37,500 nucleotides of DNA from Chrysomallon squamiferum (GCA_012295275.1 CM022677.1:4020553-4058052); one strand, 5' to 3'. Shown: positions 19,805 through 31,727, counted from the stretch's first letter. A program made the numbers and translations. Notes: generated by a model from the letters alone, not told the origin.

Positions 19805-21837
19805 GAATTACGTATTATTTTGATTGGAAAAACAGGAAATTCAATCCTTGGTGATTCCTGTTTTGGCGTTAGTGGTGTCAGTCAGCGGGCTACGACCACG
19901 TGTCAGTCAGGGTTGTCCTCTCGGTTTGCTCTCAAATCATGGTCATTGATACTCCCGCTCTTTTTCATACACGACATTCTGATAAGGAAATAACGGAGGA
20001 AATCAAAAAATGCATTGCTTTGTGTTCCCCAGGCCCATCTCACTGCTGTGTTTCCCTATCTCACTGTTGTGTTTTCCTATCTCACTGTTGTTTTCCTATC
20101 TCACTTATTTATTTATTGAAATGTTTTCCTATCTCACTGTTGTGTTTCCCTATCTCACTGTTGTGTTTCCCTATCTCACTGTTGTGAAAAACTCTCACTG
20201 CTGTGTTTCCTATCTCACTGCTGTGTTTCCCTATCTCACTGTTGTGTTTTCCTATCTCACTGCTGTGTTTCCCTATCTCACTGCTGTGTTTCCCTATCTC
20301 ACTGCTGTGTTTTCCTATCTCACTGTTGTGTTTCCCTATCTCACTGTTGTGTTTTCCTATCTCACTGTTGTGTTTCCCTATCTCACTGTTTGTCAAACGA
20401 TTCCTATCTCACTGTTGTGTTTCCCTATCTCACTGTTGTTTTTGTTTCTATCTGTTGTGTTTTCCTATCTCACTGTTGTGTTTTCCTATCTCACTTCTGT
20501 GTTTCCCTCTCTCACTGCTGTGTTTCCCTATCTGACTGCTGTGTTTTCCTCTCTCACTGCTGTGTTTCCCTATCTCACTGCTGTGTTTCCCTATCTCACT
20601 GCTGTGTTTCCCTATCTCACTGCTGTGTTTCCCTATCTCACTGCTGTGTTTCCCTATCTCACTGTTGTGTTTTCCTATCTCACTGCTGTGTTTCCCTATC
20701 TTTGTGTTTCCTATCTGACTGTTGTGTTTTCCTATCTCACTGTTGTGTTTCCCTATCTCACTGTTGTGTTTCCCTATCTCACTGTTGTGTTTCCCTATCT
20801 CACTGTTGTGTTTTCCTATCTCACTGTTGTGTTTCCCTATCTCACTGTTGTGTTTTCCTATCTCACTGCTGTGTTTCCCTATCTCACTGTTGTGTTTTCC
20901 TATCTCACTGTTGTGTTTTCCTATCTCACTGTTGTGTTTCCCTATCTCACTGTATTTGTGTTTCTCTCACTGCTGTGTTTCCCTATCTCACTGTTGTGTT
21001 TCCCTATCTCACTGTTGTGTTTTCCTATCTCACTGTTGTGTTTCCCTATCTCACTGTTGTGTTTTCCTATCTCACTGTTGTGTTTTCCTATCTCACTGTT
21101 GTGTTTTCCTATCTCACTGTTGTGTTTCCCTATCTCACTGTTGTGTTTCCCTATCTCACTGTTGTGTTTTCCTATCTCACTGTTGTGTTTTCCTATCTCA
21201 CTGTTGTGTTTTCCTATCTCACTGTTGTGTTTTCCTATCTCACTGTTGTGTTTTCCTATCTCACTGTTGTGTTTTCCTATCTCACTGCTGTGTTTGTAGG
21301 AATCGATGAACTGGAGCGACACGGGAAGACTCTCGACGATTACATCTCAACTGGAGGATTTAAAGAAACTGATTGCGGTGACAGGTGCGCTGGTACAACG
21401 TGAACAAGGATGAAGGGCAAGTAAAACAGTTGATAGATCTGGTGAAAAGAAACGTAGGGAAGAACAGTCAAAGCTTCTACACCACTGATATGCTGAAAGC
21501 TGCAGAACAAGCAGTACAAAAACGGGAGCAAGAAATACTGAAGACGAAAGAAGGAGAGATGGAGTGGGATCCTGAAGACATGGAGAAGACGTCAGGAAAA
21601 AGGAATGAGCCATATTTCAGATCCTTGTTAGAAACGTTATCAATAGAGAACGAAAAAGATAAATGGGATCCCAAGCAGATGGAAGAGAAAGAACGTGAGA
21701 AGTTGGATATCACAGAAGATTTGTCGGCAAGTATCTTCTTAAAGGTCAGATGTTTGGCAAGAAGCGAAGCAGAAATGGGAAAACCCGCCATTCTCGGAAT
21801 GATGACAAACGTGATTCGTCAGTACGTACCAGAATAA
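19805..21837 (+). pseudogene. AIG1/GIMAP-type GTPase pseudogene
   Basis: AIG1/GIMAP proteins are GTPases of immune and stress responses. The 5' part reads ELRIILIGKTGNSILGDSCF; the family P-loop region is GKTGxGKSxxGNSILG, so about seven residues including the Walker GKS are missing. QRATTTCQSG follows, and after a frame change near 19930 IMVIDTPALFHTRHSDKE (G3, DTPG-like) and IKKCIALCSPGPSH. Here a 21-bp tandem array takes over until 21297. Then GIDELERHGKTLDDYISTG resumes the conserved box, two more frame changes occur near 21355-21390, and a clean frame from RWYNVNKDEGQVKQL runs to a TAA at 21835-21837. Missing P-loop, at least three frame changes and the array mark it as non-functional, unless some indels are assembly errors. 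Confidence 0.82.
20037..21297. repeat. 21-bp minisatellite inside the GIMAP relic
   Basis: Roughly 58 units of 'tatctcactgttgtgttt' plus 'tcc' or 'ccc'. The unit is 7 codons and carries no stop in any plus-strand frame, so three plus frames are open (FPYLTVV, VFLSHCC, CFPISLL) and one minus frame (NSEIGKH). It begins at the Ser-His after the GIMAP APGPH-like box and ends at GTGTTTGTAGGAATCG where GIMAP homology resumes. It therefore replaces the stretch between the G3 and G4 regions. Confidence 0.97.
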
Positions 21838-22260
21838 CACCGAATACATAATCATCATACCTGACTGTTTAGTTTATTAAGATTACAGAAATTTCAAAAA
21901 AATGTGTTACATTTACGTTTTCAGTAAAAATGATAATACTTGTAACCTTCTAGTATAATAATACATATTATCATAAACGGGAAAAAAGAGAACATAATAT
22001 TATACTGTTTTGTGTTACAGAAATGTTTTGTCACTTTTAATTTTTTCTGTATTTGCAGTGATTTAGTTGGCACTGACAAGTTTAGAGTCACCCTTTATTT
22101 ATTTTTGACGAATTTGTTTCTTTTTTAAATATCTATTTCAGTGTGCACGTAGTTTACACTAAAGATGTAGTCTTGTTGTTATTTAATGTGCAGTAAAGAA
22201 AAACGCCAGAGACAGCTCCGAGGTGTGTGTATTATTACATAGTTCTCAACAGTTTTTTCC

Positions 22261-22292
<32 letters not shown>

Positions 22293-23887
22293 TGTGTGTA
22301 TGCGTGTGTGAGTTTATACTGTGTGTGTGTGCGTATAGGTGCACATATGTGTATGCATGAGTTTGTATATGTGTGTGAATAAGCGTATGCTAAAGTAAAT
22401 TGTTAGAGCCAAAAATAAATCTTCTTATTCTATATATTTAAAAGAAAAACGTAATCTAATCATAACATAAGGGAATTGTCTCTAACAAATTCCGAGATAT
22501 TTGTGCATATCTCTCCCTAGTACTAGTGGTCTGAACAATTTACAAATGTGTTAGGGGTGGGATCACTCGGCAGATACGTCTTATCCTGAACATATTTTAT
22601 ATAACTGACATCGTTTAACACATCCACATAGACGAAATAATCATAAGAGCATGTCTTGTCAGTGATTAAATACAGTTCTGAGAGAGAAAAAATGCTCAAT
22701 AAATGCTGAACTATTTCTAAACAACTGATCCAAAATAACATTACTTTGAGTTACCTTAACATCTAAAAACAAAGACAATAGATTGTCTGAGGGAACGCTT
22801 TACGGCAAAACCACAGTTTTATTAAGTAAAAATTAGTAAAAATATCTTAAAGAGAATAGAAACATTAAGCAGGGCGGTACAGAAAAAAAAAAAAAAAAAA
22901 AAAAAAAAGAAAGAAACAGAGAAATAATAATTATAAAAAAGTATTAACAAGAACAACAATAATTATGGTAATAAGAAGAAGAATGATAAGAAATGTTTTA
23001 AATAAACAAATATACAGTTAGTAATTCCTATAATATTCTTTATATATAGATATAGATATAAATTGACTCCATACAACACACCCATAATTTTAAATAAAAT
23101 GCTAGTGAAAAAGAATATTGTTAGAAAAAATATAGGCTCATCTTACATAATTTTTTCAGATGTCAGGATAACAAGGCAATTTAATATGTGGATTAAAAAA
23201 AAAGAAAATGGAAATCTCTATGTTTATTTTCTAAATCTAATTTCGTTTACATATACGTAAGATTTTAATTTCTATATGTATATATAAAATGTATTAAAAA
23301 TTACATATATATGTTTTTTTGTGTTATTTAGTTTTTCTATTGTTTTCTGTTGTTTTAGGGTATTGTTTTTGTTTGTTTGTTTTTTGCTCCTTTTTTTGTT
23401 GTTTACTTATTTGTTTGTTTGTTTTTAAAGGGGAAAGACAATTAATAATTTTAAAACAATAAATGACAGGAAACAGAATTAGGCATCTGTATAAGGAAAC
23501 CACTGGAAATTACTTTTGGATTTGATGAACGTCACTGGTAGCAAGGGAAACATAATTTCTCTTCGTTAATTTTTTTTTTTTTTATTTGCACAGAATCACA
23601 GATTTGTTTTTGTAATATACTATGAGACACAGGTTTCTTTTTAGATTGTCTTTCGTTCTGGTATTTTTTTTATGACGTTTGAGATCAAAATTGGATGGGT
23701 AATCTGTATCGACTTACTAAAAAATTCTTCTAGTGTCTTTAAAAAAAAAAAAAAAAAAAAAACAAACCAATAATAATAACAACAACAACAACAACAACAA
23801 ACAATAACAATAATAATAATAATAATAATAATAACAACAACAACAACAACAACAACAACAATAACAATAATAATAATAATAATAATA

Positions 23888-23924
<37 letters not shown>

Positions 23925-24744
23925 TCAATCATTACGTGACATAAGGATTAAAATGGCGGCTTTCAAGTGTTTTGTAACAGTGCTATTTTGCTGTCATTCA
24001 TACTGTAAATGATTATACCTCCCCACAACACTGATATACTAATTTGAAAGAATAAACACCATTGTTTCAGGTACGTTTAACATTTCATGTTAACCTGTTT
24101 TTGATCTCAGATTCTTTCACTCAACTCACGGTTCAGATCTCTGGTCTACAATAGATTAACTGATCTTAATTCATTAGAAAATAATAAAGAAAAGATACCG
24201 CTATAGATAAAATGACGGAACATGTAAAAATATTATGCGCGTTTTCTTAATTATTTTTCTGATATAACCTTGATACCTCGCCATTCCGTTAGCTGTAACC
24301 AGTATTACAAACTGCTGCAATATTTACAGTAATCACAGCATGGAAAGGGGTAAGACTGTTTTCATTCTGTATCTACGGAATTAAAAAATATAAGTAATTA
24401 TATTAAATTAAATTTGGAACTGAGTAACGGAGTTAATTTTATTACAACATTGCTTCAGGTAAGAAATATTTTTAAACTGAAAAGCTATTTTCCGATATTA
24501 AAGATTTTGAAATTATATTTTATGTATCATACATATTTGTAAATGACAGATACAGCATCCGAATCTTTATTTTATATATCTATAAATGACAGTTATGCAT
24601 TACTCATATATTCATAAAGAACGAATGATTGATAATGATTACGTTAGCTTAACATCTTGAAATAATCTCGTAAACTTACATAAAATAGGTGGAAATACTG
24701 GCATTTTATTTCTTGTTGATGATGGTTATGATTCTTTATTAGCT
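21838..24744. other. Intergenic AT-rich sequence
   Basis: No gene recognised on either strand. Contains (AAT)n at 22264-22292, GTGT-rich sequence to about 22380, poly(A) at 22886-22908, poly(A) at 23741-23761 and a long AAC/AAT trinucleotide tract at 23766-23922. Confidence 0.6.
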
Positions 24745-25025
24745 AAATGAAGCATGTTTGTATTGGGCACCAGTTTGACTATCCCTTTTATAGTATCGAC
24801 ATTAATGGGAGGGCTAAAAATATGTTTGTATATGGGAAAGTGATTTTTGATTATCCCGTTATAGTAGCGACATTAAGGTTAGGGCTGAAGCATGTTTGTA
24901 TTGGGCACCAGTTTGACTATCCCGTTATAGTATCGACATTAAGGGTAGGGCTGAAGCATGTTTGTATTGGGCACCAGTTTGACTATCTCGTTATAGTAGC
25001 GACATTAAGGGTAGGGGTGAAGAGA
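24745..25025. repeat. 66-bp tandem repeat, about 4 copies
   Basis: Units 'gaagcatgtttgtattggg' followed by 'caccagtttgactatcccgt' and 'tatagtatcgacattaaggg'. The first two copies are degenerate. The open frame across it (KHVCIGHQFDYPVIV) reflects the 66-bp period and is not a recognised protein. Confidence 0.9.
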
Positions 25026-25214
25026 TGTGAGACGAAGAAGACAGGGGGTCAGTCGTCTTTTCCGCACCTCAGTAGCCGAGCAGAGGTCTCCTTAATCCCC
25101 GTCAAAGTGTGCGATCAGCCTGACAATGCAGGCTTGCAGATCCTTTTGTCAGAGAAGCCAGGCTTGTGTTATGTCTGAGGTTAAACATGCGTAATCAAAT
25201 TAGTAAAAAAATAT
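25026..25214. other. Unassigned GC-richer segment
   Basis: About 170 bp of higher-complexity sequence between the 66-bp repeats and the dispersed repeat. A short open frame runs through it but no domain is recognised. It may be part of an unnamed element together with 25215-25440. Confidence 0.3.
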
Positions 25215-25440
25215 TTCAAGTTTCGTTGAAAATGCGAGGGATACCTTTTTGAAAGTGGATTAACTTTTTCTCCGCACGTGGCAAAAATGGGGCGCACATA
25301 CCCAAAAGTGGGGCAAGGGTTGTCCGACACGGGCGAAAAGTGCCGCACGCCCTACCCAAGGGGAACAACTCGTTTCCGACACGTGCACAAAAAAATGCAC
25401 ATATTTTGAAAATTTTCTCTTTTTGTTTTTCACTCGCATT
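25215..25440 (+). repeat. Dispersed repeat, copy 2
   Basis: Second copy of the sequence at 16970-17200, same orientation, differing by scattered substitutions. It is followed by two direct repeats of TTTTTGCCACACTGGAC at 25483 and 25504. Confidence 0.8.
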
Positions 25441-25918
25441 TTCAAAAGGTGCAGCTTCTTTTGTAAATGTTGGAAACGTTTTTGCCACACTGGACCCGAC
25501 GTTTTTGCCACACTGGACACGTAGGAATATTTTTCCCGACCCCCGGGCATAGTGCCACACGGGTTTTCACCTTTTGTAAACTTGGAAACGTTTATTACGA
25601 GATCGCATAGACAGTGTGGGTAGATCGCATGACACTAAAAAAAAAACGTATCATCCATTCTGCAAGTTCAAGTTATCAGAGTAAGGTGAAGGCCAAACAT
25701 GTACAGACTTCTATTGTGCCATACAGGTTCACGCTGTTATGCAATTACAACAACATATCTTGTAAACATAAGTATACTTAGTATAAATAAATAAAATAAA
25801 TAGATAAATGTTTTGCGTTTTTACTGTTGGTAGATCATTTCGACTTGGTCATTTAAAAAGTAGGGGCAATGTTATAATTCATTGAAATAATAATAATTAA
25901 TCAGTTACAAAATATGCA
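25441..25918. other. Upstream flank of EGFR
   Basis: No gene seen. Mixed sequence, with short AT-rich patches near 25780-25810 and 25885-25905. Confidence 0.45.
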
Positions 25919-26047
25919 TGACGTCACGGCCACAGCATCCCGAAGTATAGCGAAGTTCCGGCGAGACTATTAGTGAAAGGGCGCGCACCGGGGACACTTT
26001 AACAACTATAGTAATTCAAAATTTTGTATGTAAGCTTGATTTACACC
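25919..26047 (+). promoter_or_regulatory. EGFR core promoter and 5' UTR with CRE
   Basis: A perfect palindromic CRE, TGACGTCA, lies at 25919-25926, 122 bp before the EGFR start codon. It is followed by a GC-rich stretch (GTTCCGGCGAGAC, GGGCGCGCACCGGGG) with no TATA box at a useful distance. This looks like a CREB/ATF-responsive TATA-less promoter. The start site cannot be fixed from sequence alone. Confidence 0.55.
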
Positions 26048-26114
26048 ATGAAAATTGTCTTTGCCTTAGTGTTGTCTTTCACTTCGCTACTGATGAATTT
26101 AGCGGACGAGCAAG
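26048..26114 (+). CDS. EGFR: EGFR exon 1 (signal peptide)
   Basis: ATG at 26048 opens 22 codons plus one base before a strong GTAGGT donor. The product is MKIVFALVLSFTSLLMNLAD plus EQ: a basic start, a hydrophobic core and a polar cleavage region, a typical secretory signal peptide. The leftover G completes the Val codon of the next exon (G|TG), so the phase fits. It directs the receptor to the secretory pathway and plasma membrane. It lies 122 bp downstream of a CRE and is preceded by a short, ATG-poor leader. Confidence 0.85.
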
Positions 26115-26250
26115 GTAGGTTGATATTTGTTTTCCAAAATGACAGGAAGCTGAAAACCACGTGTTTTCACTTGGCAAATGTAGCGTTGTGTAATATTTAA
26201 CCGGGCCCTTAGTTTTAGTTTTATTTTTCATTTTATATTTATATTTAACG

Positions 26251-26306
<56 letters not shown>

Positions 26307-26397
26307 AGAAATATATAAATAAAAAAGTAATTTAAAAATAAATAAAAAATGGAATCCAGAATAAAATTTATAAAGATTAAATTCTTTAATTTTTGAC

Positions 26398-26435
<38 letters not shown>

Positions 26436-26690
26436 TTTGTTATATATATATTTAAAAACTGAATTTGGTTTATATTAATGTATAAATAGTTTTTACTTCT
26501 TAAAACAAATTTATTTAGCTAAAACTTATTTTCTTAGAAATATTCTTGGATAGAATGTAAACTTTTCAATCTTATAATTAATATATCAGTATAGATTCAA
26601 TCTCAACAACAACAACAACAATAATAAAAAGATGATAAAAACCCCATGAAATTTAAGAAAAATAGTTTTTATTTCATCTCTCTCTCTCAA

Positions 26691-26751
<61 letters not shown>

Positions 26752-28468
26752 CACTAAGAATTATATCTACTTAAACAAGTCACTGAAAATAACCATGTTG
26801 CCAAAATCTAATTTTTATTTAACAAAATGTCCTAGTACACCAGCACTTATCTACTGTTTCACTTCCCTTTCCCAGAGAATTAACCCTCCCCTCAAACATA
26901 TTCAGCAGATCTGTATACCCTCCCCCATAATATATATAAATGTTAGTTCTGTTGGTAATAAATTATCTGAAAAGAAAACAAGCACATTGTTGTTTTAAAA
27001 TCAGTTTTATTTCCATTAATTGTTACAGAAAATAGTAAATTTTAGTTTTTAAAATTGTCTTCATTTCATTTAATAATTGTTTATAGAAAGTATTAAAAAC
27101 AAACAACAAACACACTAATTTCAAAAACCAAATAGTAAATTTCAAAAATCATTATATTTTATGTAATAATTAATTGTTTACAGAAAAGAATAAAAACAAA
27201 CAAATGGTTTTAAAAAATTTCTGTTCTTGTTTCTTCTTTTCTTTTTCTTGTTTTATTTATTTATTTATTAACTAAAAGGTGTTGTGCTGCTAGTAATAAT
27301 GGTGAGTTAGTAGCTGGAAATAGGTCAGATGTGCTGCATTTTGCAGTTTCCCATGGGGTTGCTCTTTTTTTTTTTTATTGGTTTAATCACAATTAGGCCC
27401 ATTTTAGGTGGCAGAATAATTTTTGGTTTTGATGGTCAGTTACGAGAATGTCCAGTTCAGATAGTGTAATTAGTGGTGGTTTTTATTGTTATTTGATTCA
27501 ATGAGATTGTTGTGAGGTCTTGTTTGGGTTATCAGTATAATGTAATTAGTGGTGTTTTTTATTTGATTCAATGAGATTGTTGTGAGGTCTTGTTTGGGTT
27601 ATTAATGTAATTAGTGGTGGTTTTGTTTTTATTTGATTCAATGAGATTGTTGTGAGGTCTTGTTTGGGTTATCAGTATAATGTAATTAGTGGTGTTTTTT
27701 ATTTGATTCAATGAGATTGTTGTGAGGTCTTGTTTGGGTTATCAGTATAATGTAATTAGTGGTGTTTTTAATTGTTATTTGATTCAATGAGATTGTTGTG
27801 AGGTCTTGTTTGGGTTATCAGTATAATGTAATTAGTGGTGGTTTTAATTGTTATTTGATTCAATGAGATTGTTGTGAGGTCTTGTTTGGGTTATCAGGTA
27901 ATTGTTAGACACTTAAATGTTGCAGATTTCTGGTATTACAAAAGAAAATAAGTGAATGACCAGTTACAGTTAATCAAAATTAATTGAAATGATTGGTCTG
28001 TTTTGAATTTCTCATTGGTCAATAACAGTGAGGCCTTTTTTTTTTTTTTTTTTTTCTACCTTCAAGGTTTTGTTGGCAACAGAAAAAACAATGTTTACCA
28101 TAGTAACTGATATTGAAATAATTTAAATTAATGAAAAATAAACATTACAGACAAATAAACAACAAATCAAATAATAATTAAATAAAAATTAAATAGGTAA
28201 TAAAATGAAATAAATAAAAATTGTTATTTAAAGTTCATTTTCTGGTGTGTATGGAGTTTAATAATAATAATAATCTTTCTTTACAATATTGACTTTAACA
28301 AATGAATATAAATCTTTTTACTGCAGTATTCAAATATAAATTTTGACATTCTTTAGAGATTTGTATTCCAAGTTACAGAATGACAGGAATTTAAGTTAAT
28401 TAGACGTCAGGTTTTTATTTTTTAAATTTTAATTATTATTATTAACATACAACTACTACTACCAGTAC

Positions 28469-28552
<84 letters not shown>

Positions 28553-28771
28553 GAAAGAGTGTTACAATGATAAGATAAAAAAAAAAAAAAATTGTTTACA
28601 GAAGTGTTTGTATGTATAATAGATTTTTTGTTAATAAACATATACAGAAATACAAAAACAAACACAAGCACACCTACTTGCATGATGCATATGTATATAT
28701 AAATTCACACACACACACACAGACACACACACACAGACACACACACACACAGACACACACAGACACACACA

Positions 28772-28845
<74 letters not shown>

Positions 28846-29070
28846 TCAAGCGCTAAATCAAACTCTACTTCCTGTTAACTGTTAGGTGCCAGGAAAATAC
28901 ATTTTGAGTAATCTCCCTTTGATACAATATTGTAATATTGGTATTATAATAACTTTGTTAGTTGCAATATTATATCAGTTTTATTTCAAGATAAAGCATA
29001 TAATGTCATTAATTAAAGTCATTAATAACAAGAAGAAGAACAATAGTAATGACTGTGTTTTATATTTCAG
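26115..29070 (+). other. EGFR intron 1
   Basis: Large first intron, GTAGGT to TATTTCAG. It contains (TAA)n at 26249-26305, (TTA)n at 26397-26432, (CA)n at about 26694-26750, a 75-bp tandem repeat at 27463-27895, (TTA)n at about 28430-28551 and (CA)n at about 28707-28840. No other gene recognised. Confidence 0.75.
27463..27895. repeat. ~75-bp tandem repeat in EGFR intron 1
   Basis: Six units built on 'gattcaatgagattgttgtg' and 'aggtcttgtttgggttatca', with small length changes. Unlike the arrays at exon borders, this one sits in mid-intron. Confidence 0.92.
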
Positions 29071-29427
29071 TGTGTACTGGTACTTCTCAGGGCCTGGTTG
29101 CTAGGGGATATGCATTTTTTCGTTACGAGTCTTACAAACAAATGTACACCAACTGCACGTACGTGGCCGGCAACTTGGAGATTGTTTTTCTTGACAGCGA
29201 CTACGACTACGACTTGTCCTTTCTGGAGAACATCGAGGAGGTGATGGGGTACGTCCTGATAGTGGGCGTGTACGCTCACCGCATCCCCCTGACAAGTCTG
29301 AGAACAATCCGAGGTGAAACTCTGTACCAACACTTACAGGAACACTACAGTCTGTTGGTAGTCCTGAACTATCAAACAAAGTCAGCTATAATTGGATTGC
29401 ACGAACTTCTCCTTATAAATTTACAAG
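29071..29427 (+). CDS. EGFR: EGFR exon 2 (ligand-binding domain I)
   Basis: 357-bp exon between TATTTCAG and a GTAAGT donor, phase 1 in and phase 1 out. It reads VCTGTSQGL, YTNCTYVAGNLEIVFL, YDLSFLENIEEVMGYVLIVG, IPLTSLRTIRGETLYQ and ends HELLLINLQ. This is the ErbB receptor L domain I, with human landmarks CxGTSN, NCxxVxGNLEI, DLSFL, EVxGYVLIA, IPLxxLxxIRG and LxxLxxxNLQ. It forms half of the EGF-family ligand-binding surface outside the cell. The 3' end of this exon with its donor is copied five more times in the intron. Confidence 0.95.
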
Positions 29428-29832
29428 GTAAGTCTAGTTTTGTTGTTATTTTTAAAACTCTGCTATAACTGGACTGCAAGAACTTTGTCTTATAAATTTA
29501 CAAGGTAAGTCTAGTTTTGTTGTTATTTTTAAAACTGCTATAATTGGATTGCACGAACTTCTCCTTATAAATTTACAAGGTAAGTCTAGTTTTGTTGTTA
29601 TTTTTAAAACTGCTATAATTGGATTGCACGAACTTCTCCTTATAAATTTACAAGGTAAGTCTAGTTTTGTTGTTATTTTTAAAACTGCTATAATTGGATT
29701 GCATGAACTTCTCCTTATAAATTTACAAGGTAAGTCTAGTTTTGTTGTTATTTTTAAAACTGCTATAATTGGATTGCACGAACTTCTCCTTATTAATTTA
29801 CAAGGTAAGTCTAGTTTTGTTGTTATTTTTAA
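29388..29832 (+). repeat. 75-bp tandem repeat of the exon 2 3' splice border
   Basis: Six units, each made of about 40 bp of exon 2 end and 35 bp of intron start, each with ACAAG|GTAAGT. Donor GTs lie at 29428 (authentic), 29505, 29580, 29655, 29730 and 29805. The first spacing is 77 bp and the others 75 bp. Reading past the first donor in the receptor frame meets a TAA at 29466-29468. Confidence 0.95.
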
Positions 29833-30336
29833 CATTTGATGCATGGACGAATATATAAATGTATTTATACATAGATATACAGATGTATTTATACATGGAC
29901 ATACACATGTATTTATACATAGATACACAGATGTATTTATAGATGGATATATAGATACATTTATAGATGGATATAATATAGATATATTTATAGATATATA
30001 TAGATGTATTTACAGATGGATATATAGATAGATATTAAAGATGGATATATATAGATGTATTTATAGATGGATGTAGATAGATATATTTATAAATGGATAT
30101 AATATAGATAAATGTAAAGATGGATATATATATAGATGTATTTATATATATGTAGATAGATATTAAAGATGGATATACAGATGTATTGATGGAGATATCA
30201 TTATTTGGATGGATGGAAGGGTTTATAAAATCTTATTTAAAAAAGTAATAGAAATAAAAACATTAAAAAAAATAAAATAAAATAAAATGTCTCTATATGG
30301 AATTAATGTCATAATTCAAAATGTATCCTGTTTCAG
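29833..30336 (+). other. EGFR intron 2, remaining part
   Basis: Degenerate 'atagatgtatttat' and 'gatggatat' repeats (29840-30200), then A-rich sequence and a TTTCAG acceptor at 30336. No gene. Confidence 0.75.
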
Positions 30337-30471
30337 AAATTCTGCGTGGCAAGATTTTTTTTCAGTTCAACAATCTGCTGTGTTTTGTGTCTACCATCGA
30401 CTGGAAGGACATCAGCCTCAGTATGGACACACCCATCAGTTTTGATGATGAAGTGGGTTACACCCACAAAT
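30337..30471 (+). CDS. EGFR: EGFR exon 3 (end of domain I)
   Basis: 135-bp exon, TTTCAG acceptor and GTGAGT donor, phase 1 in and phase 1 out. It reads EILRGKIFFQFNNLLCFVST, then IDWKDISLSMDTPISF and GYTHK. It matches the end of ErbB domain I, where the family has EIL-G-V-F-NNP-LC--E-I-W-DI. It closes the domain I solenoid before the cysteine-rich domain. Confidence 0.93.
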
Positions 30472-31034
30472 GTGAGTATTTGTCTCTGTGTATGCCAGTC
30501 TGTCTGTCTGTCTGTGTATCTGTCAGTCAGTGTATATCCAGTAAATCATGAAGATATAACAAACAGATAATTGCTTGCATTGGTCAGCAAGAAAAATATC
30601 TTCTCATAGATGTAAAAGTCTGTCACAGATTTTGATAATTCATTCACCAAGTTCTACTCGGAACAGGACAATGCTACTACTTGCTCAGACAAAAACTGAT
30701 CCTGTTGGTGAAACCTCACTGAAAAACAGTCACCTTCATTTTATTATCACTGATATAAAAACTACAACACCCCTTGCAGTTTCACCTCCTCTATGCCTGT
30801 GTCTAACAAAGTGGAAATTTGCACATCCTGTACAGACTTTTTCTTTTCATTATCATCTTTAACTGGTTGTAACACATGTAACTGTTACAAGAACAAAGTC
30901 TATTTTGACTCGCAGGGTAATCAACAGAAAAGTGATTACTCAGGTAAACTTTGTTACCTGTACTGTTTTAAGATTTCTCGTCTCATCAAATATACAAAAG
31001 TCAGAGTTTAATAGGAAAATGTTAGATTATTTAA

Positions 31035-31081
<47 letters not shown>

Positions 31082-31727
31082 TATGTATAGAACAAACATG
31101 TGTTTATGTATACACAGCCACACAATAACAGACACACACACACACACACACACACATATACCTACACACACTTATACATGCTTATACACACTTACACATA
31201 TGTACACACACACACACATACATATATACCCTCACACATACACATGCTTATGTCTATATCATATATTCATTTGTTAATTAATATTTATATTTATTTAAAC
31301 CTCTGTCTTTTATTATGTGTGTGTGTGTGTGTATTTCATTCATTTATTAATAAATACTGTATATTTATTTAAATCTCTTTTCCTATATATAATTAAATTT
31401 TATTAAATTTTCCTTTTGATATTAATGAATTTTAATAATTCTTTATTTCTTTGTTTTACATATATTTCTATTTTATTTTTATTTTTATTTTTATTTTTTA
31501 TTGATTTATTGATTTATTGATTGATTGATTTATTTATTTGTTTATTTGTTTATTTATTTGTTTATTGATTGATTGATTTTTTATTTTTTATTTATTTATT
31601 GATTGATTGATTTATTTATTTTATTTATTTTTATTTATTTATTTTTATTGATTGATTTATTTATTTATTGATTTATTTATTTTTTATTTTTTTATTGATT
31701 TATTTATTTTTTTTGTTTGTTTTGCAG
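30472..31727 (+). other. EGFR intron 3
   Basis: Starts GTGAGT, ends TTTTGCAG. Contains a short TCTG-rich stretch near 30498-30530, a higher-complexity segment without a recognised gene (30540-31010), (CA)n at about 31040-31220 and ATTT/GATT low-complexity sequence to the acceptor. Confidence 0.75.

Noticed and set aside
20010-21403. Long hydrophobic open frames (VFPYLTVV, CFPISLL) suggesting a membrane protein
   Set aside because: A stop-free 21-bp repeat gives three such frames at once; only the GIMAP flanks are real homology.
22523-22741. 72-residue minus-strand frame
   Set aside because: No domain, no splice or start context; compatible with chance.
24747-25178. 143-residue frame with KHVCIGHQFDYPVIV repeats
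   Set aside because: 66-bp tandem repeat is a multiple of three and stays open; no domain recognised and no splice context.
28612-28878. Thr-His and Val-Cys repeat frames
   Set aside because: (CA)n microsatellite.
29049-29070. Upstream in-frame ATG giving exon 2 an earlier start
   Set aside because: The TATTTCAG acceptor at 29070 and the phase match to the signal-peptide exon explain the start better.
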